In this document: positions 1 through 7,730 of the stretch, in pieces
Numbering within the stretch: the stretch's first letter is position 1
Layout: each line of letters starts with the position of its first letter
Assembly (NCBI GenBank): GCA_947449575.1
Contig: CANFRV010000018.1
Span: 19,605-83,604 of the forward strand
DNA from: Flavobacteriales bacterium
GTDB lineage: Bacteria; Bacteroidota; Bacteroidia; Flavobacteriales_D; Crocinitomicaceae
Direction: 5' to 3'
DNA: 64,000 bases
Notes under the pieces: model-generated
The model's database searches: none
Seen by the model: only the letters and a program-made list of their open reading frames with translations
What the model was told of the DNA's origin: nothing
Program-made: the position numbers and the translations under genes

Positions 1-130
1 GGATAATGTTTTAACAAAATCAAAGAAAGACTTATTCATTCGAATAAGCATTAAATCGAAAAATTTCCTTCAAAAAAAATAACAACTCAGTTGAATGGAA
101 ATATATTTTTTAAACTTTAATAAAAAAATT

Positions 131-421
131 ATGAAAACTATTGAAAATAAAAAGATGATGAGTAAAAAAAATCAACCTAGATTTTTTGTGAATCTAAGCA
201 CCCGAAATAAACATGACGATAAAATTTTTATGCAATTTAACTACGGAGCAAAAAATGGAGAAAATGTACTTAATGACTTTATAAATAAAATTAAGATTAT
301 ATCAAAAAAATCATTGGCAAAAATTGAAGATAAAATCAATGTGTTTTTAGGTGAAAACAATAAGTTAGATACTGAAATACAAATAGATGGGATATACGAT
401 ATATTAGAAAAAGAAGTGTAA
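131..421 (+). CDS. Hypothetical protein, small, Lys/Asn-rich
   Basis: Not recognised. About 96 residues from the ATG at 131; the frame is also open from an ATG at 95, which would add 12 low-complexity residues, so the start is uncertain. The sequence shows a beta-prone stretch (FFVNLSTR, then IFMQFNYGAK) followed by a charged helical tail. It is the first complete gene of the island and reads in the same direction as the HTH protein and integrase downstream. A stretch of about 230 bases without a clear gene follows. Codon use is AT-rich like the rest of the island. It may be a small regulatory or accessory protein of the element, but nothing in the sequence proves a role. Confidence 0.55.
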   Translation: MKTIENKKMMSKKNQPRFFVNLSTRNKHDDKIFMQFNYGAKNGENVLNDFINKIKIISKKSLAKIEDKINVFLGENNKLDTEIQIDGIYDILEKEV

Positions 422-654
422 ATTGAATTAAGAGAATGAAGTAGGCTTAATAAAAAGTGAAGAATTGAATAAAAGTAGATTGTTCACAAGAAAGTACTAA
501 ATAAATAGAATAAAAAGTTTTTACCAACTTATAAAAAGGTAAACCAATCCCATACTAACATATTAAATTTCAATTAATGGATTTTATCCAAATGGGAAAG
601 TATTGTTAAATTTTAATTAAAACCTTGCTGTGTAAAGGCCAACAGTCGTTAATT

Positions 655-906
655 ATGGTAACAAAAATTACTAAAGCTACAATTTATAAAATTGTAAAAA
701 TGAGAAAGAAAGAACTTGATAAGTTTACTAACAGAATTGAATTTGACATTTGGTTTCTAAAACAATTTGGGAAACCTACGATGAATAAAATGAATCATTA
801 TCATCTAGGGCTAAAGGAAATAGGAATTGATATAAATAACTTTAATATAGTAAACTCATTCTCTTTTGGAGATTTTTTAGGAGCAATGAATAATATTAAA
901 AAATGA
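655..906 (+). CDS. Hypothetical protein, small
   Basis: Not recognised. The frame is open from a TTG at 625, but the first ATG is at 655 and gives an 83-residue product, preferred here. The N-terminal half is basic and helical (KITKATIYKIVKMRKKEL), the rest mixed. It ends 17 bases before the HTH protein at 923, so the two may be co-transcribed with the integrase. Small basic proteins in this position of Bacteroidota integrative elements are common, but no family is claimed. Confidence 0.5.
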   Translation: MVTKITKATIYKIVKMRKKELDKFTNRIEFDIWFLKQFGKPTMNKMNHYHLGLKEIGIDINNFNIVNSFSFGDFLGAMNNIKK

Positions 907-922
907 AATTAAGAAATTAGAT

Positions 923-1264
923 ATGTATTTTTTTATAACTAGAATTTATTTGAAATCAATCGGAGAATTGATTCATAGAACCGACAAAAGAACAATTAGG
1001 AGATGGTGCAACAAATACCATCTCCAAATGTTCAAAGATTCATCTGGTGAATTTGTATATGAAAACGATTTTGATTTGGCATACGATAGTCCCTTAATTT
1101 TGAAATTAAAAGCAAAGTATCGAAATGGTTGGATAGATTACTATGAAGCATATAACAAAGATGAGCTATTTAAGATGTTAGAAATGTCTACCGTTTCGAC
1201 AAGTTCCAAGTCCAGTTATATACCAAGAGGGAAAATAACAAGCAAAATATTGAAAAAGAAGTAA
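923..1264 (+). CDS. Helix-turn-helix (excisionase/MerR-like) protein
   Basis: A 113-residue protein. Residues about 10-60 read as a winged helix-turn-helix of the excisionase or MerR-like type: SIGELIHRTDKRTIRRWCNKY gives the two helices, followed by a strand with SGEFVYENDFDLAY as the wing and insertion. The C-terminal tail is rich in Ser, Thr and Lys. The gene lies 33 bases upstream of the tyrosine recombinase and on the same strand, the arrangement expected of a recombination directionality factor or element regulator. The motif is seen; the role as excisionase is inference from the neighbour. Confidence 0.6.
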   Translation: MYFFITRIYLKSIGELIHRTDKRTIRRWCNKYHLQMFKDSSGEFVYENDFDLAYDSPLILKLKAKYRNGWIDYYEAYNKDELFKMLEMSTVSTSSKSSYIPRGKITSKILKKK

Positions 1265-1297
1265 AAATGAGTTACACTCGCATTAATAAAAAGCAAA

Positions 1298-2584
1298 ATG
1301 AAAAAACTTAAGTATAAAAAATTCCAAGGTTTGCACATCGTTTGCAAGAAGTGTGGGAAGCAAATTGAAGTATCAGATGTTGAATACAAAGACTGTAATC
1401 ATCCTATTGAAAAACAGCGATATAAAGCTGTAATTACGATAAATGGAGGACGTAAAACCAAAGATTTAAAATCGTTGGAATATGATGAAGCTGTAAAAGA
1501 ACTATTGGATTTTAAAGAAGAATTGGCGAACCCAATATCTATTGTAATTCCTAAACAAAAGAAGGTAGTAAAACACGATTTAATAACTGATTGTGTTTTG
1601 ATGTTTGGGGATTGGTTAGAAAATGTGGATGTTCCAAAACACGAGCAAAAGGTTAGAACGGATAAGTACATCAAAGAATGTATTGGTTATGTACAAAGAA
1701 TGGTTGATTTTATTGGAAGAAGTGGATACAATCTCAATAAATTTACCATTTATGAAATGAACAAATATATCATTGGTGAATATGTTGAGTATCTTTTGAC
1801 TTTGACAAATAAAGCAACAACATACAACCATAATATCCGTGCTTTAAAGAATTTCTATAACTTTTTAATCAATGAAAAAGAATATGTGATTCCGAATTTG
1901 GTTAAGAAAATCAAATTGAAATATGAGAACCCAGACCCTCGAAGTGTTGATGATGATGACTTAACTAAAATTCTTAATAAGATTGATGAGAGTTCAAATG
2001 AACCAAACATCAAAGTTTATAAAAATGGCGTGAAGAAAAATATGTTTAGACCATACATTAGAACTAGTATTGAGCTAGCTGCATATACTGGAATGAGATT
2101 AGAAGAAGTTGCAATATTCAAATATTCAGACCTAAAATTTCATCCAGACGGAAGAATGGCTTATCTCGAAGGTACTGATTTGAAGTTTGAAAGAACACAT
2201 AATTTGGATTCTACAAGAGAAAAAAAGATAGTATACATTCCAATCACTCCAGAATTGGAAGATTTGTTTAACCGTTTAAACTATAAAGAACACATAAATA
2301 GTGATAAATACATTCTTGATGAAGATGAAAACCTTAGTAGGAATACGGTAACTAAACAAATGAGTCATTCTTTTACCTTCTTTAGAGATAAAGCTGGTGT
2401 TCCAAAAAATATCAGTATCAAACACCTTAGAAAAACGTTTCTTACAAAGCTTGAAACTCAAACGGGATTAACTACTGCTGCTGGTTATCAAAAAACAGCT
2501 AACGTGATTCATAAGAACTACATTGATAAACGAAAGATAGTACAAGAGATTGCTAATCGAGGATTTGGATATTTTAAAGAATGA
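1298..2584 (+). CDS. Tyrosine recombinase (integrase) with N-terminal zinc ribbon
   Basis: Site-specific recombinase of 428 residues, the likely integrase of island A. A short Cys-rich segment (CKKCGK, then DC) at residues 15-33 could bind zinc. An arm-type DNA-binding part follows, then a SAM-like core-binding domain at about 110-200 and the catalytic domain from about 225. Catalytic signatures are visible: TGMRLEEV with Arg at residue 267, HLRKT (the H-x-x-R box) near 375, and the Tyr nucleophile in KNYIDKR near 408. The usual second His before the Tyr appears as VIHKNY. The gene sits after an HTH gene and before a small frame and a terminator. It is complete and shows no damage. Confidence 0.88.
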   Translation: MKKLKYKKFQGLHIVCKKCGKQIEVSDVEYKDCNHPIEKQRYKAVITINGGRKTKDLKSLEYDEAVKELLDFKEELANPISIVIPKQKKVVKHDLITDCVLMFGDWLENVDVPKHEQKVRTDKYIKECIGYVQRMVDFIGRSGYNLNKFTIYEMNKYIIGEYVEYLLTLTNKATTYNHNIRALKNFYNFLINEKEYVIPNLVKKIKLKYENPDPRSVDDDDLTKILNKIDESSNEPNIKVYKNGVKKNMFRPYIRTSIELAAYTGMRLEEVAIFKYSDLKFHPDGRMAYLEGTDLKFERTHNLDSTREKKIVYIPITPELEDLFNRLNYKEHINSDKYILDEDENLSRNTVTKQMSHSFTFFRDKAGVPKNISIKHLRKTFLTKLETQTGLTTAAGYQKTANVIHKNYIDKRKIVQEIANRGFGYFKE

Positions 2585-2587
2585 AAT

Positions 2588-2716
2588 ATGATTAAAAAGA
2601 GTGGCTTTAGAGTAATGTTGAGTCTTGCCAATTATCCTTATCTTTTTAATAATAACATCAATATTGGCAAGTACAATATGTATATTCAGACAGTTGATAT
2701 ACATGCATTTAAGTGA
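2588..2716 (+). CDS. Possible 42-residue small protein
   Basis: Too short to be called with certainty. The ATG at 2588 lies 3 bases after the integrase stop codon, the frame runs 43 codons, and it stops 19 bases before a strong terminator hairpin. This placement suggests a last short gene of the integrase operon. The sequence is neutral, with several Tyr and Asn and no membrane segment. No family is recognised; it may be only the 3' untranslated part of the transcript. Confidence 0.35.
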   Translation: MIKKSGFRVMLSLANYPYLFNNNINIGKYNMYIQTVDIHAFK

Positions 2717-2735
2717 TTTTATTAACTGATTTTAT

Positions 2736-2760
2736 GAGCGATATTTTCGCTCAATTTTTT
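2736..2760 (+). terminator. Rho-independent terminator of the integrase operon
   Basis: Six-base stem GAGCGA (2736-2741) and TCGCTC (2747-2752) with a five-base loop, followed by a run of six T at 2755-2760. It lies 20 bases after the small frame that follows the integrase. Confidence 0.75.
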
Positions 2761-2854
2761 AATCACTAATTCAATTAGATTCATAAAGAATCGTATCCAA
2801 TAAGCTTTACTTTCAATAAAAGTGATAGTATAATTGACTATGCTACAAGGATAA

Positions 2855-2920
2855 CTATGTCCTTAAGCATAGGGTTCCTCCTAGCTTGCAACTAGGGGGT
2901 TGGTTGCCCTTCTCAACCAA
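2855..2920 (+). other. Three consecutive hairpins upstream of the helicase/polymerase gene
   Basis: Three stem-loops follow each other with almost no spacer. Hairpin 1: CTATG 2855-2859 with CATAG 2868-2872, loop of 8. Hairpin 2: 2877-2884 with 2892-2899, 8 bp including one G-T pair, loop of 7. Hairpin 3: TTGGTTG 2900-2906 with CAACCAA 2914-2920, loop of 7. An A-run follows rather than a T-run, so this is not a simple terminator on the plus strand. It starts about 95 bases after the preceding terminator and ends 35 bases before the next start codon. It could be a structured leader RNA, a translational control site, or DNA hairpins at a replication origin of the element. Confidence 0.55.
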
Positions 2921-2955
2921 AAAAATTGTAATAATAACCTATAAAAAACAAGAAA

Positions 2956-5658
2956 ATGAGAACTATTTTAATTAATGACTTCGTAAGCAATGATGAAATT
3001 GCAAACACAATAATAACAAACTTCGATAACAATAAACTTGTTGTAAAAGGTGATACTGGGATTGGTGGAACAACCTCTATCCTAAACATAACAGATAAAA
3101 ATGTGATTATAATATCACCTTTGGCTGGAATGATAGTTGGTAAAGAACAAAAAAGTGACCGAAAATCAAACCAAATGTTCATTTATCAGAACTCCAAAGA
3201 CAAATGGCATCATTACGAACAAGAAGTAAGAAGTGGTGGCTTTATTATCTTAAACACAACTCCAGAACAAATAATTGAACTTAAAAAGAATAATTCTTCT
3301 TTATTTCAAAGGATAATGGATATTCCATTTTTTGTGGATGAATTCCAAGTATACGGTGAAAGTGACTATAGAAAAAGTATGAATGAATTCTATAACATTC
3401 TCTTTAATGAGCATGGAGGAAATTTCACACTTTCAACAGCAACTCCTACCTATAAAAACCTTGATATTCCAAATCATATATTGACAAGTATGGACCTTAT
3501 TACAATCAAACGAATGGAAAAAAGAGAGAAACAATTAACTATTGAACCACTGAATAATTATTACAATTTCATCAAGAGTAATTGTGATAGAGGTAATAAA
3601 GTGGTCCTATTCACCAACGATATCAATAAGATTAAAAACTTGATAAACAACGAAGAATTTGGATATAAGATTCAGCTATTGATTGGGGAAACACTTGCAA
3701 TTAAAACAAGTGCAATCAAAACCAAATCTCTCAAAGAGTATAACCTACTAGAGAAATCTATGGTTGATTTAGATGCAAATGTTTTTATTCTATCAACCAA
3801 ATATCTTATTGGATTCGATTTGGAATTCGATGCGTCAGTTGGAATTATAATGAATGAAAATTCTGAAGTTGACAATTTCAATGCAAATCAACTAGTTCAA
3901 GCTTATGGTAGAATTAGAAAAAATGTAATTGAAGCTAGTATCTTCTATAACTCAAACGAAATAGAAAACGAAAGCATCACCGAGATTGAAAAAATGATTA
4001 ACGAAGTTGAATACAACTCTGTTTATCTTACTAACATCCAATCTCATCTTGGAAGCCTAAATAATTCTTTGAGTTATCCTCAATATAATTTAATCAAATC
4101 GTTGACTGAATATGGTTTTAAAGTTAAAGTAGATGAAACTTCAAATGAAGTCAGAAGTACTAGGTCAACGTTTGGTGATAAATATCAAAATTTAATAAAT
4201 CAAGAAAACAAAGACCAGTACTACTTACAGAAAGAGTTGATAAAAGTTTATAGCAAAATCAAAGGTGATGATTCTAGTTACAATGGCTACAACCAAAAAC
4301 AACTACTATTGTGGGCAGCTGCATATATAGGTGTTGTTACTGATTCAGATTATTTGACCAACTATATTCCCGAAAGATACGAGAGACTTTTATTAAGAGT
4401 TAAAGCATTCATTGATGTAAATGATTTAGCACATCCAAATAAAATGACAGAAATGGATAAGATAACAAAATTTAGAGTTTCTGAAAATATTCAAAAGATT
4501 GCAATCAAAGATGGTGCATTGTGTAATCAAATCAAAGCTCAAAAAATCATAAAAAACTCCGACAATAAAATCGAATTTATTGATGTTTATGAAGATACAA
4601 TGTATACTAAAATGAGCAATCTATATTTTGATGATACTTTCAATAAAGCCAAACAAATCATAAACAGTTTGTATGCAATAAATCTTGTTGAAAATGGTCA
4701 GTATTCAACCAATACAGAAAGAATAGTTCATGGCTTCAGTTCTGTAAGTGAATGTTTAATTGATGATTATATCAAAGCTCTTTCTGATATATCTGGAATT
4801 GAAGTAGAGGCTTTGTTAATAAGTGATGATAAAGAAAAACTACATAAATTATCCAAGGAGTTTGCTTATCAATTAAAATCAAGTGAAGTTTTCAGAAATA
4901 CGAATAGAAAAATAGTGAAAAAATTAAGAAAACTAGATGGATTTGAGCACTATAATCAAGAAGAGATAAATCAAATTATGGATAAAGCGGCAAACATAAA
5001 ATCATCTTTGATAGAATGTAAACACGGAATTCGCAATACAATCAAAATGAATACCTATAGTATTAGAAAACAAGTTGAAAGACATAAATACTATATTCTT
5101 TCTATCCTTTCAATTTCTTGTGCTAGTCATATTTTTGGATTCAAAACCACAAGAAGTGATAATCGAGTATTTAATCCAGCAACCAAAACTACAAGACAAT
5201 TGCGAGGATATACACCTTATCAAATGATTCAATGTGACATTAAAAGTGCATTTGCTACATTTTTGGATGTTATGGTTGGAAGCAACATTGCCCAAGATGT
5301 ATATGGAAACATAATGAAAAATAAAAAAGTAGATAGAAGTCAAGCAAAAACACTTTACAACTCGATGCTAAATGATTACAGAAGAAACACAATTGAGGCG
5401 AGAGCTTTTTTTAGGATTTGTGGCTATTCAAATGAACAAATCCAAAAAATTATCCAAATCACGTCAAAAGAAAAAGGTGGATTTTACAGAGAAATGACCA
5501 AGAAAGAAGAACAAGTAATAAAAGATTTCAAGGAATGGAATAGATTAGATGAAAATGCTATACGCTTACATGATGCTATTTTCCTTCCTAATCTTCCAAT
5601 GTATCAAAATCTTCATTCAAAGATTGGAAATTGTGAGTTTGAAATTAAACCTATTTAA
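2956..5658 (+). CDS. SF2 helicase fused to a family A polymerase-like palm domain (putative replication protein)
   Basis: A 900-residue protein. Residues 25-330 carry superfamily 2 helicase motifs in order: a Walker A-like GDTGIGGTT at 32-40 in which the usual Lys is missing, DEFQ at 128-131 (motif II), STATP at 160-164 (motif III), and QAYGRIRKN at 315-323 (motif VI). A long unassigned helical middle follows. The last 150 residues resemble the palm and fingers of family A DNA polymerases: CDIKSAF with Asp 761 (motif A), RSQAKTLYNS at 794-803 in the R-x3-K pattern of motif B, and LHDAIF with His 872 and Asp 873 (motif C). The helicase part is fairly sure; the polymerase reading rests on three short motifs. 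A role in replication of the element is inference. It is preceded by a three-hairpin leader. Confidence 0.6.
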   Translation: MRTILINDFVSNDEIANTIITNFDNNKLVVKGDTGIGGTTSILNITDKNVIIISPLAGMIVGKEQKSDRKSNQMFIYQNSKDKWHHYEQEVRSGGFIILNTTPEQIIELKKNNSSLFQRIMDIPFFVDEFQVYGESDYRKSMNEFYNILFNEHGGNFTLSTATPTYKNLDIPNHILTSMDLITIKRMEKREKQLTIEPLNNYYNFIKSNCDRGNKVVLFTNDINKIKNLINNEEFGYKIQLLIGETLAIKTSAIKTKSLKEYNLLEKSMVDLDANVFILSTKYLIGFDLEFDASVGIIMNENSEVDNFNANQLVQAYGRIRKNVIEASIFYNSNEIENESITEIEKMINEVEYNSVYLTNIQSHLGSLNNSLSYPQYNLIKSLTEYGFKVKVDETSNEVRSTRSTFGDKYQNLINQENKDQYYLQKELIKVYSKIKGDDSSYNGYNQKQLLLWAAAYIGVVTDSDYLTNYIPERYERLLLRVKAFIDVNDLAHPNKMTEMDKITKFRVSENIQKIAIKDGALCNQIKAQKIIKNSDNKIEFIDVYEDTMYTKMSNLYFDDTFNKAKQIINSLYAINLVENGQYSTNTERIVHGFSSVSECLIDDYIKALSDISGIEVEALLISDDKEKLHKLSKEFAYQLKSSEVFRNTNRKIVKKLRKLDGFEHYNQEEINQIMDKAANIKSSLIECKHGIRNTIKMNTYSIRKQVERHKYYILSILSISCASHIFGFKTTRSDNRVFNPATKTTRQLRGYTPYQMIQCDIKSAFATFLDVMVGSNIAQDVYGNIMKNKKVDRSQAKTLYNSMLNDYRRNTIEARAFFRICGYSNEQIQKIIQITSKEKGGFYREMTKKEEQVIKDFKEWNRLDENAIRLHDAIFLPNLPMYQNLHSKIGNCEFEIKPI

Positions 5659-5674
5659 TTTAAGGGGGGCTTCG

Positions 5675-5887
5675 ATGAGGTTTTATATTGATAATCAATA
5701 CGTTACCTCCCTCGTGTGTTCAATATTTCTAAGTTGTAAAATACAGCACTTGAATAGGCTTTTAAAATTTTCCATAAAAATGGGCTTACAATTTTGTAGG
5801 TCCATTTCCCAAAAAATATTTTTTTGGATTTTCGTCTATTTTATTTGTTCCATTTGCACCTTATTTAGCAAACTTTTATTCTTTTGA
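5675..5887 (+). CDS. Possible 70-residue membrane peptide
   Basis: A frame of 70 codons starts at the ATG at 5675, seven bases after a G-rich AAGGGGGG that could serve as a ribosome binding site, 17 bases after the stop of the large helicase gene. The C-terminal half is strongly hydrophobic (FFWIFVYFICSICTLF) and could be a single membrane segment. The same frame runs back into the helicase gene, so chance openness is possible. No family recognised; low confidence. Confidence 0.3.
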   Translation: MRFYIDNQYVTSLVCSIFLSCKIQHLNRLLKFSIKMGLQFCRSISQKIFFWIFVYFICSICTLFSKLLFF

Positions 5888-6020
5888 TTTGAAGCATAAT
5901 CATAGCTTTATAATCATTAACATAATGCTATGTGTGAGTATTAGCCTCGATTTAACGAATTATTTTGAAAAAGTTAGGCGTTTGGTTATTTGATGAGATA
6001 TTTATCATTAAAACGAGAGT

Positions 6021-6182
6021 ATGACGCCACAAGAGTATGACCAACAGATTCACATAATATCTCAACAAATATCAATTGCAAGAACTTCAGAGGAACGAGA
6101 ACGATTAGAGATGAAGTTGAGGAAGAAAAGGCTGGAAAAACAAATTGCTGAAATCCGATTAAAGATTCAGCAATTGTCTTGA
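6021..6182 (+). CDS. Small coiled-coil protein (53 residues)
   Basis: A short frame from the ATG at 6021 encodes 53 residues made almost wholly of charged, heptad-like helix (EERERLEMKLRKKRLEKQ). The sequence QQIHIISQQI precedes it. Composition is protein-like rather than random, and third positions are AT-rich like neighbouring genes. It lies upstream of the decayed regulator and the restriction-modification cluster. Function unknown; an antisense frame covers the same region but codes for a less plausible product. Confidence 0.45.
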   Translation: MTPQEYDQQIHIISQQISIARTSEERERLEMKLRKKRLEKQIAEIRLKIQQLS

Positions 6183-6288
6183 AAATCAAGTTAATAAAAT
6201 AACTTTAGTAAAATTAATAAAATTAAGTTGTAAACACTCAAAATATGATATCTTTTTATGTTAAGAAACGAGATTTTGATTTGATATG

Positions 6289-6296
6289 TATCTTTG
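6289..6296 (+). promoter_or_regulatory. Bacteroidota -7 box of the decayed regulator / RM cluster
   Basis: TATCTTTG fits the TAnnTTTG consensus of the Bacteroidota housekeeping sigma factor. It stands 17 bases before the ATG at 6313. No good TTG box was found at the expected distance upstream, so this is a partial match. Confidence 0.45.
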
Positions 6297-6312
6297 CATT
6301 TTAATTCATAGG

Positions 6313-6498
6313 ATGATGCATCGAATAAAAGAAGTATTAGACTTTTGGAAATAAAAATGGTTAGCCTTTCAAGTGGGTAAGAGTTAAAATATAGTTAATT
6401 TATATGCTCAAAAAGGAGACAACCAAGTAAAGAAGACTTATTTAAAATTAGTTAAATTTTTGAATATTAATTAAAGGAATTATTATCAAGTTCAATAA
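6313..6498 (+). pseudogene. Decayed Xre-family helix-turn-helix regulator
   Basis: Reading from ATG 6313 or 6316, one frame gives MHRIKEVLDFWK, stop, KWLAFQVGKS, stop, NIVNLYAQ and further a LVKFLNIN stretch before another stop at 6472-6474. This is the pattern of small Cro/Xre-type regulators, in which RIKEVL, WLA.Q.GKS, N.VN.Y.Q and a final L.I motif occur in this order. There are three TAA stops but no frameshift, so the gene looks recently inactivated by point mutation. Each stop falls where homologues usually have Gln, Tyr or an aliphatic residue. It stands just upstream of the methyltransferases, where restriction-modification systems often carry a controller protein. The family reading is by eye. 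Confidence 0.6.
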
Positions 6499-6518
6499 AG
6501 TCAAATTCGATAAAAAAT

Positions 6519-7730
6519 ATGATAAAATACCAATTAGAACAAAAATTCTTAAAAGAGATAGCAGAACATCAACTAAATAGTTTTATTGAGGAATTTAATT
6601 TCCCAAAAAAAAGTCAAAGTATTAATCTTACATTTAATCCTAAAGGTTTTACAGTCAACGATAAAATTGACAAAATTATAAATAGTTCTACGCAAGCTAT
6701 TGGTTTCTTCTCTGGTGGTGGAGGTCTTGATATAGGGGCTCAATTGGCTGGTGCTAAAATGATTTCAAGTTTAGACTTTGACTTAGATAGTATTAAGACA
6801 ATGAGTAGTAATAAATATTTTTCGCATACAAAGCATCTACATAGTGATATTCAATCAATGTCTGTAAAAGATTATTCTAATATAATTAAATCGAATAATC
6901 CAGAAAAATTAATACTAATAGGAGGACCTCCTTGCCAACCATTTTCGAAAGCTGGATATTGGGTTACTCACGAAAATAGATTAGGTAGTGAAGACCCTAG
7001 AAATATGATAGGAAATTACCTTAGAATGATAGGAGAAATCAAACCAGATGGATTTTTACTTGAAAATGTGGAAAGTTTACTACATCCAAAAAACTCAAAA
7101 GCTGTTTCGGATTTAGAAGAAGCTATTGATAAATTAGGTTATAATTTCATCGTTTTTAAAGGTAATGCACACGAATTTGGAGTACCTCAAAAAAGAAAAC
7201 GAGTTTTTTTTATTGGTTCTAAAAAGCAGATAAAGGGAGAACCAATAAAAACACATGGCTCAATTGAAGAAATACTATTAAATCCATCTTTGTTACCATA
7301 TGAAAAAGTTATAGATTGGATTGGGAAATATGATATTGATAAATTTTACGAACCAGAAGAGTCAACTCATGGAAAAACTTATGATATGGAATTAAAAGGA
7401 ATTCCTCCAGGTAAAAATTATTTTGCTCTTACAAAAAGAGATGGTCATCCAAATCCAAAATTTGAAGCAAATAAAAGATTTTGGAACTTTTTATTAAAAT
7501 TACATCCTAATTTACCTTCCTGGACCATCTCAGCTCAACCAGGACCTTGGGTTGGACCATTTCATTGGAACAACAGAAGATTAAGAGTCCCAGAAATTGC
7601 TGCGATTCAAACTTTCCCAGAAGATTACGAATTTCAAGGTTCGAGAAGGTCAATTCAAAAACAAATTGGAAATGCAGTTCCATGTTTATTGGGTGAATCT
7701 ATGATAAAACATTTACTTAATAATATATAA
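6519..7730 (+). CDS. DNA (cytosine-5) methyltransferase 1
   Basis: C5-cytosine DNA methyltransferase of 403 residues using S-adenosylmethionine. After an N-terminal extension of about 58 residues come motif I (GFFSGGGGLDIG, 62-73), motif IV with the catalytic Cys 139 (GGPPCQPFSKAGYW), motif VI (ENV at 182-184), motif VIII (QKRKRVFFIG), and motifs IX-X (IGNAVP near the C-terminus). The stretch between motifs VIII and IX, with LPSWTISAQPGPW and FHWNNRRLR, is the target recognition part. Its stop overlaps the start of the second methyltransferase by one base (TAATG), indicating translational coupling. With the HNH protein it forms a type II-like restriction-modification system. Confidence 0.92.
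   Translation: MIKYQLEQKFLKEIAEHQLNSFIEEFNFPKKSQSINLTFNPKGFTVNDKIDKIINSSTQAIGFFSGGGGLDIGAQLAGAKMISSLDFDLDSIKTMSSNKYFSHTKHLHSDIQSMSVKDYSNIIKSNNPEKLILIGGPPCQPFSKAGYWVTHENRLGSEDPRNMIGNYLRMIGEIKPDGFLLENVESLLHPKNSKAVSDLEEAIDKLGYNFIVFKGNAHEFGVPQKRKRVFFIGSKKQIKGEPIKTHGSIEEILLNPSLLPYEKVIDWIGKYDIDKFYEPEESTHGKTYDMELKGIPPGKNYFALTKRDGHPNPKFEANKRFWNFLLKLHPNLPSWTISAQPGPWVGPFHWNNRRLRVPEIAAIQTFPEDYEFQGSRRSIQKQIGNAVPCLLGESMIKHLLNNI

Noticed and set aside
1399..2704. Minus-strand frames opposite the island A integrase
   Set aside because: They mirror the conserved integrase codons and have no independent support.
5549..5674. Start at 5549 for the 112-codon frame overlapping the helicase gene
   Set aside because: The overlap would cover the polymerase-like motif C of the large gene; only the part from 5675 could be a separate gene.
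6313..6498. Stop-codon reassignment (TAA as sense codon)
   Set aside because: All other genes in the window use TAA as a normal stop; the interrupted regulator and the DUF723 gene are better explained by point mutation.
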